A stretch of DNA of 64,000 bases. Source: an uncultured Clostridia bacterium (GTDB lineage Bacteria > Bacillota > Clostridia > UBA1381). The position numbers and the translations under genes were made by a program. This document shows, piece by piece, positions 1-8,673 of this stretch. The stretch's first letter is position 1. Each line of letters begins with the position of its first letter. The notes beneath the pieces are model-generated. The model was not told the DNA's origin and did not search any database. It saw only the letters and a program-made list of their open reading frames with translations. Where the stretch lies: NCBI GenBank assembly GCA_947585795.1, contig CANPXG010000002.1:39593-103592 (forward strand). The letters run 5' to 3'.

Positions 1-4
1 TGCT

Positions 5-217
5 CCCGCCCTACGGGAAGGGTGGAAGATTGCGCGGCGGCGGGCTGAGGTGAACCACACGTTTGCGTGTGGTAGGCGTGTTGCGGAGCAACAAACGCCG
101 TAGTGAGGTGAACCACACGTTTGCGTGTGGTAGGCGTGTTGCGGAGCAACAAACGCCGTAGTGAGGCAGCCCGCCCTACGGGCGAGGGACGTCGAGGGCG
201 CCGTCCCGTACGGGTAA
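5..217. repeat. Palindrome-rich repeat with a 58-bp tandem duplication
   Basis: Two adjacent copies of a 58-bp unit occupy 47-104 and 105-162, and a third copy begins (GAGG) at 163. Each unit opens with GAGGTGAAC, then a hairpin (ACCACACG/CGTGTGGT), GTAGGC, a second hairpin (GGCGT.GTTGC/GCAAC..ACGCC) and GCCGTAG. The word CCCGCCCTACGGG flanks the pair at 5-17 and 170-182, and further short palindromes run to about 217. No gene is supported here; the ORF track's N-terminal extension of the next gene simply reads through this repeat. A related element lies at 29636-29771. The rest of 1-354 holds only the promoter listed next. Confidence 0.85.
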
Positions 218-288
218 GGAGTGGCAAAGTGCACAAAAATTGGGGGATTTTTTGTGTAGAACGGAGAAAAAATAAATTGTCTATTTTG

Positions 289-317
289 TTGAGAATTTTC
301 TTGATTTGTAGTAAAAT
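289..317 (+). promoter_or_regulatory. Sigma-A promoter of the first PL11 lyase
   Basis: TTGAGA at 289-294 and TAAAAT at 312-317 are separated by 17 bp. A ribosome site GAAGGAGA follows just before the ATG at 355. No operator-like repeat is seen around it. Confidence 0.65.
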
Positions 318-354
318 AGAACTAATAAGAAACTATAGAGAAGGAGATTATATT

Positions 355-3300
355 ATGAGGAGAAGAATTTTGAGCGTACTGCTCAGCCTCGCAATGGTCG
401 GCACTATCTGCACGGCGGTTGCAGTGCCGGCAAGCGCGGACGGGGCGAAAACGCCGCAGTATCAGACTACCGCGCGTGAAATGGAAAAGCTTAACCGCGG
501 TCTTGTTGCGGTTAAAGCGACAAGCGGCGTGTATCTGTCGTGGCGTGTTCTCGGTTCGGAGAGCTTGGCGACTACCGCTTATGATATTTACAAAAAGGGA
601 ACAAGTACAAAAATAGCTACTGTAGAAGGCGGCAAGGCTACGAATTATACTGACTCAAGCGGCACGGCAAGCAGCGAATATCAAGTTGTGGTATCGGGAC
701 AGCAGCCGGTTGATGACGAATGGGTAACGCCATGGACGGGTTACTATTCCCGCAGCGGTAACCAAGCGGGATATAAGGATTTGCTTTTTGAAGCACCTGC
801 GGGCGGAAGCGACTATACATATACAGCTGATGATATGAGCGTGGGTGACCTTGACGGCGACGGAGAATATGAGCTTGTCGTCAAATGGAATCCGACAAAC
901 GCGCAGGATAATTCCAAGTCAGGCAAAACGGGAGATGTAATGTTTGACGCTTATGAGATAAACGGTGACGGAACGCCGATGTGGCGTATAAATCTCGGTC
1001 CGAATATCCGCGCAGGTCAGCATTATACACAGTTCCTCGTTTATGACTTCGACGGCGACGGCAAGGCGGAAATGATGTGTAAAACCGCACCGGGCTCGAA
1101 GGATGCCGGCGGCAATTATGTCAATCAATTCGGCGTTACGGACACAATTCGAGGTGACGATAACACAAAGGTATACAGAAACAGCAGCGGTTATGTTCTC
1201 GACGGTCCCGAATATCTGACGGTGTTCGACGGCGAAACGGGTACTGCTATGCAGACCGTAAATTACGATCCGCCGAGAACAATAAAAAGCCAAACAAGCA
1301 GCGGTTGGGGCGACACATACGGCAACCGATCCGAACGTTATCTCGCCGGTGTTGCATATCTTAACGGCGAAACGCCGAGCGCGCTTTTCTGCCGAGGATA
1401 TTACACATTCGCGTATGTTGCGGCGTATAATTGGGACGGAACAAATCTTACGGAACAATGGATAAGTAAAAACGAAAAAAACAGCAGCTGGGTTGAGGAC
1501 GGAAAAGGCAATAAAACCAAAGAATCAAAGTCGGGCTATACACTTTATGGTCAGGGCGCGCACAGCGTGTCGGTAGCCGATGTTGATAACGACGGCAAAG
1601 ATGAGCTTATATTCGGTGCGGCTGTTCTTGATGACGACGGCACGGTGCTTTATTCCGACGGACGCGGTCACGGTGACGCGGAGCATGTTTCCGACTTTGA
1701 CAACGACGGTAAACAGGAAGTCTTTATGGTTCACGAGGCAGGTAAGGACAACGATAATTTAATACCATATGCGGTTGACATAAAGAGATATAACGACAGC
1801 ACAAAGGTAATGGACGATGTAATGAAGCAGTCGTCAACAGGCGATATAGGCAGAGGCGTTATGGATAATGTTGACGATACATTCGCTTCACAAAATCCCG
1901 ATTCGCTCGCTCTGTTCTGGTCTACCGCCAACGGCGATACTGCGCTGACATATAACATAAACGGCGTACAAAAGGGAGTAAGTACAGATTCAAATAAAAA
2001 TAAATTCTACAATTTCCTGATTTACTGGGACGGTGATTTGGGACGTGAACTGCTTGATAATAATCTGCTTGCGAAATACAGCGCGACAAGCGGTATAACG
2101 AGAATACTGTTTACGGGTGACAACTATATTCCAGATATAGCCAGTAACGACGTAAACAAAAAAACACCCGGACTTGTCGCGGATATTTTCGGCGACTGGC
2201 GTGAGGAAATGGTGTTCCGTCTTGCAAACGGCACGGGTGCACGTATTTATACATCATGTGTACCTACCAATTACCGTCTTACAACGCTTATGCATGACAG
2301 TCAGTACCGTTGTGCTATTGCTTGGCAAAACGTAGGCTACAACCAGCCGCCGCACACGAGCTACTACATAGGTTCGGCGTCACTTGCGACAGATGCAAGC
2401 GGCAACAAGCTCAATTACCTCGCTCCGGCAATTCCGTTTACGAAGGTTAAGTACGCGAATACGGAAATAACAACTCCCGTAACAGGAATATCGCTTTCAC
2501 CGAGCACATTAAGGCTCGAAAAGGGCAAATCGCAGCTTATCGAGGCGATTATTACGCCGGATAATGCAGACAATAAAACGGTAACATGGGAAACATCGGA
2601 CGAAAGTAAGGTGACCGTTACAAACGGTTTGGTTACCGCTGTCGGTAAGGAGGGCAGTGCGACTATTACGGCGACGGCGAAGGACACGACGAATGGCACA
2701 TACTCAGCGAAGTGTCAGGTTGAGGTTTACGCCACAGACGTGACGGGTATTCAGATTACGGATCCGACCGACAACATGTTTAACATGACGACAGGCGACG
2801 AGAAAACGTTTACAGCGAAGGTGGAGCCGGATAATGCGTCGGAAAAGGGCGTAGAGTGGCGCTCAACAAATCCGGTCGTTGCGACCGTTGACGCGAACGG
2901 CAAGGTCACGGCTGTAGGTATGGGACTTGCGACGATTTACGCGAAAACCGTTGACGGCGGCTTTGAGGACGCGATTGCGGTAAACGTTCTGCCGCAGGCA
3001 ACGACTGATAAATCGGGCGATGATGTGTTCACGCTTCAAACCGACGCTGCGTCGGGCACGTTTAACGCAACAAAAACCGGTGCGAAGCTGACGCAGGAAA
3101 ATAATACTAACGAGGCGACGTTCTATAAGACCGTCAATGAAGTCGACGGCAATAATAAGGCTAAGCTTAGCTTCCACTATGTCACCGGCGGTACGCAAAT
3201 TGCCAATAAACAATGGAACTGGAAAAATCATGAGTTTTCAATGTATGTGAAGCTGCTGGGCAAGAACGGCGAAAATATATTGACGTTCCATCAGCCGTGG

Positions 3301-5481
3301 ACAAAAGTGTCGGGAGATACTGTAGGAGCCGGCGACCTGACTACGCAGGCGAACGGCGAATCGAGCGCGCAGGCGTTCCCGACCGGCTGGAGCACGGTTG
3401 AAGAAGGCAAAGGCAATATCAGCGGAAGCGCGAAAACGTGGGATGTGGAAATTGAATTTGACTATGCGAACAACAAGGCTAATGCTTATATATGCGGATA
3501 TAAGAAAGATGACCAGGGAGTACAATATGTTAATGGTCAGTATACAAAGTCGTTTGATTTGCAGGACGGTGTACAGCTCAGCAAGGTAGAATTCTCGTCG
3601 AAGAAAGAAAACGGCTGTCAAGGCATATATTGGACGCCGGAGGTATCAAACTTCTCGTATGAGGAGATCGCGCCGTCGCAGGAAGGAAGCGCGAATGTGC
3701 TGTACCGTAGAGGTGAAAAGACCGGTATTCCGTGGTCGGAAAGTGATATAGCGGCGGCTACGGGTGGATTTACTCCAACAGGTGAAACGCTGGAGTTTGA
3801 CGCGACAAATAAGCGTATCTTGTTTAATCCTACAACGCCGACTGCGTCGTACAGTGCGACAAAGACGTTTGATTTGGCAAATGACGCGCTTGTTGAGTAT
3901 GACCTTGATTGGTATATCCAAAGCGAAGTAGGAAGCAACGCAAACAATTATGAGTACGTTCAGATAGGCGACAATATTCGGTTTGCATGGAAAACGGGTT
4001 ATAAGATTTTCCTGAGCAAAGACGGCGGCACGACATGGGGCAGTGATGCGCTGTTTTCCGGCGCGAACAGGACTCCCTATGTGAAGAATATTCATCTTGT
4101 GTATGACAAGGTAACATCAACAGTAAAGAGCCTGTCGTTTGACGGCAAGGTGCTGATGTCGAACGAAAAGCTTGAAAATGACACGATGAATAAGGTTACG
4201 TTCGGATTTGTCAAGGACGGCAACACACAAGGTTGGGAGTACCCGTGCGGACTTGATAATATATCCGTTTCGCAGTTCAGCCCGACGGCGGAGGCGACAT
4301 TCCACGTTCAGTTTGTTGACGAGGACGGCAATATACTTGATGAGCAGGACGTTAAGGTCGGCGAGTATGCGAGTGCGGACGATGTGACGAAGCCGGGTAG
4401 GACTGTGGAGTGGACACCCGATCCCACGACAACACCGATCGTGGATGATACCGTGTTTAGAGGCACGTTTACGCCGGTCGGGGTGGATACGTATACCGTG
4501 ACGCTCAACGCCAACGGCGGTAAGTTTGACGGTGACGCGGCGACCAAGGAGCTTACGTTTACGCCCGGTGCGGCGCTGTCGCTTGCCGATCATGCACCTA
4601 CAAGAGATTATTACACGTTTGGCGGCTGGTACGCAAATGTGGAGTGCACCGGTGATGCGGTTGAGGCGGTTCCTGCCGATACGGAAAGTGATGTGACGTA
4701 TTACGCGAAGTGGACACCTATGACGTATACGGTAACGCTTGACACGCAGGGCGGTACTCTTGCCGACGGTGCGGATATAACGTCGTACACGTATGGTGAA
4801 GAGGTAACGCTCCCCGACAGCAGTCAAATCACAAATGGTGACAAAGTATTCTTCGGTTGGTATGAGAACGCTCAATGTGAGGGAGCATCCGTTGAGAAGA
4901 TAGAAAAGGGTTCATACGGTAACAAGACGTACTACGCGAAATGGGCAGAAGCGGGTAAGTATAAGATAACGTATAACCTGCTCGGCGGTACGTTGGCGGA
5001 CGGTGCGGCGGAGGAGTACACCAAAGGTACTCCCGTAACGCTGCCGGAACCGACGTGGAACGGATATACATTCGGCGGTTGGTATACAGCCGAAGATTAC
5101 AGCGGTAACGCGGTTGAGAGCATTACGGCGGAAGATGAGGGTAATAAGACGTATTACGCAAAGTGGACGTCAACATCTCCCGCTGTCGAGTACGCGTCCA
5201 CAGCCCAAGACGGTAAGACCGTTACGGCGTATGTCGCGGCGGAGAAAAATACCGATATGATAATCGGTGCGCTGTACAATGGTACGCAGCTCGTCGAGGT
5301 CAAGACGGCGGCTGTTTCGGAGAATGATATTACGGCGAATTTGGTTTATGTAAACAACAAGCTCATGTTTACAAATGATGTGAGCAAGTATGACCTTAAA
5401 TTATTCCTTTGGAACGGTTTGGGTGTGAACGGCTTAAAGCCGCTTGCGGCAGTGCCGTCTGTGAAGGCTAAGGAACAGTAA
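355..5481 (+). CDS. Secreted multidomain rhamnogalacturonan lyase (PL11) with Big2 and InlB B-repeats
   Basis: Predicted to cut the rhamnogalacturonan I backbone of pectin by beta-elimination outside the cell. The ATG at 355 is chosen because it follows GAAGGAGA and opens a signal peptide (MRRRILSVLLSLAMVG..ASA); the ORF track start at 121 lies in a repeat. The 1708-aa product shows a PL11 domain at about 35-700 (LNRGLVAV, LSWRVLG, repeated DxDGDG metal loops), two Big2 Ig-like domains (about 705-880), two beta-sandwich regions of unknown role (about 890-1310), three InlB-type B-repeats ending in YYAKW (about 1380-1610), and a C-terminal module with LKLFLWN. There is no LPXTG or SLH anchor, so attachment is unclear. 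Family assignment is firm; the exact substrate is inferred. Confidence 0.93.
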   Translation: MRRRILSVLLSLAMVGTICTAVAVPASADGAKTPQYQTTAREMEKLNRGLVAVKATSGVYLSWRVLGSESLATTAYDIYKKGTSTKIATVEGGKATNYTDSSGTASSEYQVVVSGQQPVDDEWVTPWTGYYSRSGNQAGYKDLLFEAPAGGSDYTYTADDMSVGDLDGDGEYELVVKWNPTNAQDNSKSGKTGDVMFDAYEINGDGTPMWRINLGPNIRAGQHYTQFLVYDFDGDGKAEMMCKTAPGSKDAGGNYVNQFGVTDTIRGDDNTKVYRNSSGYVLDGPEYLTVFDGETGTAMQTVNYDPPRTIKSQTSSGWGDTYGNRSERYLAGVAYLNGETPSALFCRGYYTFAYVAAYNWDGTNLTEQWISKNEKNSSWVEDGKGNKTKESKSGYTLYGQGAHSVSVADVDNDGKDELIFGAAVLDDDGTVLYSDGRGHGDAEHVSDFDNDGKQEVFMVHEAGKDNDNLIPYAVDIKRYNDSTKVMDDVMKQSSTGDIGRGVMDNVDDTFASQNPDSLALFWSTANGDTALTYNINGVQKGVSTDSNKNKFYNFLIYWDGDLGRELLDNNLLAKYSATSGITRILFTGDNYIPDIASNDVNKKTPGLVADIFGDWREEMVFRLANGTGARIYTSCVPTNYRLTTLMHDSQYRCAIAWQNVGYNQPPHTSYYIGSASLATDASGNKLNYLAPAIPFTKVKYANTEITTPVTGISLSPSTLRLEKGKSQLIEAIITPDNADNKTVTWETSDESKVTVTNGLVTAVGKEGSATITATAKDTTNGTYSAKCQVEVYATDVTGIQITDPTDNMFNMTTGDEKTFTAKVEPDNASEKGVEWRSTNPVVATVDANGKVTAVGMGLATIYAKTVDGGFEDAIAVNVLPQATTDKSGDDVFTLQTDAASGTFNATKTGAKLTQENNTNEATFYKTVNEVDGNNKAKLSFHYVTGGTQIANKQWNWKNHEFSMYVKLLGKNGENILTFHQPWTKVSGDTVGAGDLTTQANGESSAQAFPTGWSTVEEGKGNISGSAKTWDVEIEFDYANNKANAYICGYKKDDQGVQYVNGQYTKSFDLQDGVQLSKVEFSSKKENGCQGIYWTPEVSNFSYEEIAPSQEGSANVLYRRGEKTGIPWSESDIAAATGGFTPTGETLEFDATNKRILFNPTTPTASYSATKTFDLANDALVEYDLDWYIQSEVGSNANNYEYVQIGDNIRFAWKTGYKIFLSKDGGTTWGSDALFSGANRTPYVKNIHLVYDKVTSTVKSLSFDGKVLMSNEKLENDTMNKVTFGFVKDGNTQGWEYPCGLDNISVSQFSPTAEATFHVQFVDEDGNILDEQDVKVGEYASADDVTKPGRTVEWTPDPTTTPIVDDTVFRGTFTPVGVDTYTVTLNANGGKFDGDAATKELTFTPGAALSLADHAPTRDYYTFGGWYANVECTGDAVEAVPADTESDVTYYAKWTPMTYTVTLDTQGGTLADGADITSYTYGEEVTLPDSSQITNGDKVFFGWYENAQCEGASVEKIEKGSYGNKTYYAKWAEAGKYKITYNLLGGTLADGAAEEYTKGTPVTLPEPTWNGYTFGGWYTAEDYSGNAVESITAEDEGNKTYYAKWTSTSPAVEYASTAQDGKTVTAYVAAEKNTDMIIGALYNGTQLVEVKTAAVSENDITANLVYVNNKLMFTNDVSKYDLKLFLWNGLGVNGLKPLAAVPSVKAKEQ

Positions 5482-5492
5482 AATCGGAATTT

Positions 5493-5524
5493 AAAAAAGG
5501 CAATCCGAGGGGATTGCCTTTTTT
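5493..5524 (+). terminator. Intrinsic terminator after the PL11 gene
   Basis: GGCAATCC / GGATTGCC stem with a 4-nt loop, an A-run before it and TTTTTT after it. It can also serve lgt from the opposite side. Confidence 0.85.
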
Positions 5525-5539
5525 GTGCGGTGAAAACGG

Positions 5540-6319
5540 TTATTTTCTTTTCGGTAAATAGATGAGTAAAGCGGCGGAGATGAGTATCAGGGCGGCGGAG
5601 GCGAGTTGTGATATTCCGATGATTCCCGGTATCGCGTACAGTATGTACGACGTGTCGCGCATGCCCTCAAGTACGAGCCGCCCGAGTGAGTACCAAAGCA
5701 GGTAGAGGCAGAATACTTGTCCGTCCGCGCGCTTTTTCTTGCGGAAAATCAAGAGTACGATAAGTCCGAGCGCGTTCCACGCCGCTTCGTAGAGAAACAG
5801 CGGGTGCACGGGCGGTGCGCCGTTTATCGACATTCCGAAAAGTCCCGTCGTGGCGCGTCCGTATACCTCCGCGTTCGTGAAGTTGCCGAAGCGTCCGATG
5901 ATTTGCCCGATGAGAAGTCCCGGCGCGCATACGTCGATCATTTTGAGTAAGCTGATTTTTTTTACGCGGCAGTATATTACGGTGGATATAAACGCGCCGA
6001 TAATTCCGCCGTAGATCGCCAAACCGCCGTTCCATATTTTGAACATGTCCGCAAATGTGTCAAATTCGTCGAGGGCGAAGAGTACGTAGTATATCCTCGC
6101 GCCGATAATTCCCGCGACAAGTCCGATGAGTGCAACGTCCCACACGTTGTCCTTGCTTACGCCGCGCTTTTCGCACGTCGAGCAGACGAATAAAAGTCCG
6201 AGTAAAAATCCCGAAAGTATGATGAGCGCGTACCAGTATATACCTTTCGAGCCTATTGAAAACGCGATAGGGTCAATGTTTAGCGTTATTCCGATGCTTG
6301 GAAATGCTATTTTGTTCAT
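5540..6319 (-). CDS. lgt: Prolipoprotein diacylglyceryl transferase
   Basis: Membrane enzyme that moves a diacylglyceryl group from phosphatidylglycerol to the lipobox cysteine of prelipoproteins, the first step of lipoprotein maturation. The 259-aa length is usual for the family. Several hydrophobic helices are visible, and the Lgt signature reads GRFGNFTNAEVYG at about residues 140-152. The start follows AAGGAGGCACATAA. The gene is transcribed away from mraZ and is probably monocistronic. Its clients in this window would include PstS (LASC), the lipoprotein at 60.1 kb (TGC) and the MBL protein at 56 kb (SGC). Confidence 0.97.
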   Translation of the reverse strand: MNKIAFPSIGITLNIDPIAFSIGSKGIYWYALIILSGFLLGLLFVCSTCEKRGVSKDNVWDVALIGLVAGIIGARIYYVLFALDEFDTFADMFKIWNGGLAIYGGIIGAFISTVIYCRVKKISLLKMIDVCAPGLLIGQIIGRFGNFTNAEVYGRATTGLFGMSINGAPPVHPLFLYEAAWNALGLIVLLIFRKKKRADGQVFCLYLLWYSLGRLVLEGMRDTSYILYAIPGIIGISQLASAALILISAALLIYLPKRK

Positions 6320-6411
6320 TTATGTGCCTCCTTGTAAAATTTCTCCAAAAATTGAGTATTTTTATTGAAATTATTTTGTAATATAATAGCAAAGAAATTT
6401 TAATATAAGTA

Positions 6412-6468
6412 TTCACAAATTGAAATATTTGTGATATAATAGTAATAACCACGATATATAGTGGTTAA
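6412..6468 (+). promoter_or_regulatory. Extended -10 promoter with operator-like inverted repeats in the lgt-mraZ gap
   Basis: TTCACA (6412-6417), 17 bp, then TATAAT (6435-6440) preceded by TGA gives an extended -10. The spacer forms an inverted repeat (TCACAAAT, 4 nt, ATATTTGTGA), and TAACCAC/GTGGTTA follows at the expected transcript start. The remainder of the 403-bp gap (6469-6599) is AT-rich with three TAAATTT words and no ORF I trust. If used, this promoter gives mraZ a leader of about 275 nt. Confidence 0.55.
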
Positions 6469-6599
6469 TGGCGTAAATTTACAACAATATATATGTACAC
6501 GTCATAAATTTGCCACAATAATTATATCCTATTTGCCTTAAATTTACAAGTAAAAGCGTAAAATAAGGTGAAAAGAACGCTCTTTTATAAAAAAAGCTA

Positions 6600-6660
6600 T
6601 TGCATTTTTCATCATTTTAATGTAAAATGGAGTTAATGGGAGTGAATTGGAGGGATTTGG
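6600..6660 (+). promoter_or_regulatory. dcw promoter with MraZ-box-like TGG repeats
   Basis: TTGCAT (6600-6605), 17 bp, TAAAAT (6623-6628). TGG or TGGG words begin at 6628, 6637, 6648 and 6658, about one helical turn apart, covering the -10 and the transcript start. The E. coli MraZ site is a run of TGGG words with 10-bp period in the same position, so autoregulation by the next gene is inferred. Confidence 0.65.
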
Positions 6661-6722
6661 TTAAAAAATCCCGACATGGGAGTGCTCCGCCACTGAAATG
6701 ATGCGAAAGGCAGGTGACATAT

Positions 6723-7166
6723 ATGGTAAACTTTGTTGACGAGTATCCACGTCAGCTTGACGAGCGCGGAAGAATTATTTTGCCCGCCAAGGTGAGGGAG
6801 GCTATGTCGGGTATCGTGTATGTCACGCGTTCGATGTCGGATAAGTGCCTGTACTTGTATCCGAAGGAGGAGTGGGAAAGAATTTCCGAGAAAATCAACC
6901 GTTTGCCAACCGCCACCGATAGGAACGCGGCGGCTTTCGCGCGTTTGTTTTTCGGTAAAGCGACCTGCTCCGACGTGGACAAGCAGGGCAGAGTGCCCGT
7001 GTCGAAGCGTCTTATCGAGTACGCGGGACTTAAAAAGGACGTTGTGCTCGTAGGCGCGAATACGCGGCTCGAGCTTTGGGACAACGAGGAGTGGGAGAAC
7101 TATCAGCGCGGTGTTTCCGACGACATTATGATAGAAGGTATTTCGGAATACGGACTTAATATATGA
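6723..7166 (+). CDS. mraZ: Transcriptional regulator MraZ
   Basis: DNA-binding AbrB-fold protein that heads division and cell-wall clusters and, in studied bacteria, represses its own operon. The product (147 aa) has the two MraZ half-domains: an N-terminal RQLDERGRIILPAKVRE and a second DKQGRVPVSKRLIEYAGL. I prefer the ATG at 6723, 8 nt after AAAGGCAGG, over the GTG at 6714 used by the ORF track, which would start inside the ribosome site. It lies 15 bp from rsmH, so the two are co-transcribed. Periodic TGG words just upstream are its likely operator. Confidence 0.95.
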   Translation: MVNFVDEYPRQLDERGRIILPAKVREAMSGIVYVTRSMSDKCLYLYPKEEWERISEKINRLPTATDRNAAAFARLFFGKATCSDVDKQGRVPVSKRLIEYAGLKKDVVLVGANTRLELWDNEEWENYQRGVSDDIMIEGISEYGLNI

Positions 7167-7181
7167 TGAGAGGAATACGCG

Positions 7182-8114
7182 ATGGAGTTTAAGCACGTTT
7201 CGGTACTGCTTGAGGAGAGCATTGAAGCGCTGAACTTAAAAATGGGCGGCGTGTATGTTGACGCGACGCTGGGCGGCGGAGGACATTCCTTCGGGATATT
7301 GTCCGCGTGCGGCGGCTGCACGGTCATAGGTATAGACCGTGACGCGGAGGCGATAGAGGCGGCGAAAAAACGCCTTGAGCCGTTTTCGCAAAGAGTTACG
7401 ACGGTAAACCGTAATTTCAGTGAGATCAAGGACATACTTTTGTCGCTGGGAGTAAGCGAAATAGACGGCGCGGTCATGGACCTCGGCGTAAGCTCGTACC
7501 AGCTCGACAACGCCGACAGAGGCTTTAGCTACATGAAAGACGCGCCTCTTGATATGAGAATGAGTCAGACCTCGCCAAAAACGGCGCGGGAGATAGTAAA
7601 CTCGTACTCATGTGAGGAATTGACGCGGATATTTTATGAGTACGGCGAGGAAAAGTGGTCAAAGCGGATAGCGGAGTTTATCTGTGAGCGCCGCGCGGTA
7701 AAGCCATTGGAAACAACGTTCGAGCTTGTGGACGCGATAAAGGCGGCGATACCGAAAAAGGCGCGCTCGGACGGCGGTCACCCCGCAAAGCGCGTGTTTC
7801 AGGCGATACGTATCGAAGTGAACGACGAGCTTTCCGTATTGGAAAATTCGGTGAGGGATTTTGTGTCGGTGCTGAAAACAGGCGGCAGGATAGCCGTTAT
7901 AACGTTTCACTCTCTCGAGGACAGGATAGTTAAAAGAACGTTTAAGGAACTGGAAAAGGGCTGTATTTGCCCGAAAGAGTTTCCCGTGTGTATGTGCGGG
8001 AGAAAAAGCGAAATAAAAATTATTTCAAAAAAGCCCATCCTCCCGACAGGGGAGGAGGCGCGGGAAAATCCCCGCAGTAAAAGCGCGAAGCTCCGCGTAG
8101 CTGAGAAACTTTAA
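7182..8114 (+). CDS. rsmH: 16S rRNA (cytosine-1402 N4) methyltransferase
   Basis: SAM-dependent enzyme that N4-methylates C1402 in the ribosomal P site. The 310-aa length is standard. Visible blocks are HVSVLLEE at the N-terminus, the SAM loop [24 protein letters not shown], the family block DMRM, and a C-terminal [11 protein letters not shown] followed by a cysteine-containing segment ([12 protein letters not shown]). GAGAGG precedes the ATG. It sits in the conserved mraZ-rsmH-ftsL order. Confidence 0.97.
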   Translation: MEFKHVSVLLEESIEALNLKMGGVYVDATLGGGGHSFGILSACGGCTVIGIDRDAEAIEAAKKRLEPFSQRVTTVNRNFSEIKDILLSLGVSEIDGAVMDLGVSSYQLDNADRGFSYMKDAPLDMRMSQTSPKTAREIVNSYSCEELTRIFYEYGEEKWSKRIAEFICERRAVKPLETTFELVDAIKAAIPKKARSDGGHPAKRVFQAIRIEVNDELSVLENSVRDFVSVLKTGGRIAVITFHSLEDRIVKRTFKELEKGCICPKEFPVCMCGRKSEIKIISKKPILPTGEEARENPRSKSAKLRVAEKL

Positions 8115-8126
8115 GGAGAGGTTATT

Positions 8127-8624
8127 GTGGATCACGGAAATTTGGCGTACAGGCTGCCGGAAGAGTATGAGGAGCCTGTAAGAAGAAGAAAACCACAAGT
8201 AAATAGAGCAAGGAACAGAAGGAATCGTGAAGAAATGCTAATCAGGAGTAAAAATATGCGCAGAATATGCGCGATAGTGGTAGTAGCATTGTCGGCAGGA
8301 TTTATGATTTCCCAATTTGTGACAGTAAACGAAAACGCTCAGGCAATAGCTTCTCTGCAAAAGCAGCTTACCGAGATGGAGTCGGCGACAAGTCAGATGG
8401 TATTCGACATGGAACAGAGCGTCGATCTCGCGGAGATAGAAAAAGAGGCAACGACAAGACTCGGTATGCAAAGACCTGAGAAGTATCAGACTGTATACGT
8501 AAACGTCAAGCAGGACGATATGACGGAAAAGACCGCGGGCGAGGTCGAGGGACTCGGTAACAGCATAATGTCCGCGCTTAAAAAGATAGGCGGTCATATT
8601 GTGGAATTTTTCAGCATAAAATAA
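8127..8624 (+). CDS. ftsL: FtsL-like divisome protein
   Basis: Small bitopic division protein that pairs with DivIC/FtsB to activate septal synthesis. The 165-aa product has a basic cytoplasmic tail rich in Arg (about 1-45), one membrane helix (about 46-66, ICAIVVVALSAGFMISQF), a short coiled coil, and the family-like ending LGMQRPEKYQTVYV. It starts at a GTG preceded by AAGGAGAG, 12 bp after rsmH. FtsL sequences diverge strongly, so the call rests on topology and on position between rsmH and the PBP gene. Confidence 0.8.
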   Translation: MDHGNLAYRLPEEYEEPVRRRKPQVNRARNRRNREEMLIRSKNMRRICAIVVVALSAGFMISQFVTVNENAQAIASLQKQLTEMESATSQMVFDMEQSVDLAEIEKEATTRLGMQRPEKYQTVYVNVKQDDMTEKTAGEVEGLGNSIMSALKKIGGHIVEFFSIK

Positions 8625-8673
8625 AGTCTGTAGGGTCCTGTAGTTATTTAAGAGGAATTGAGAAAGAAATTAA

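Noticed and set aside
47-162. Possible CRISPR array
   Set aside because: Only two copies, directly adjacent with no unique spacers and no cas genes.
121-354. N-terminal extension of the first PL11 ORF
   Set aside because: It translates the hairpin repeat and the promoter; the signal peptide and ribosome site place the start at 355.
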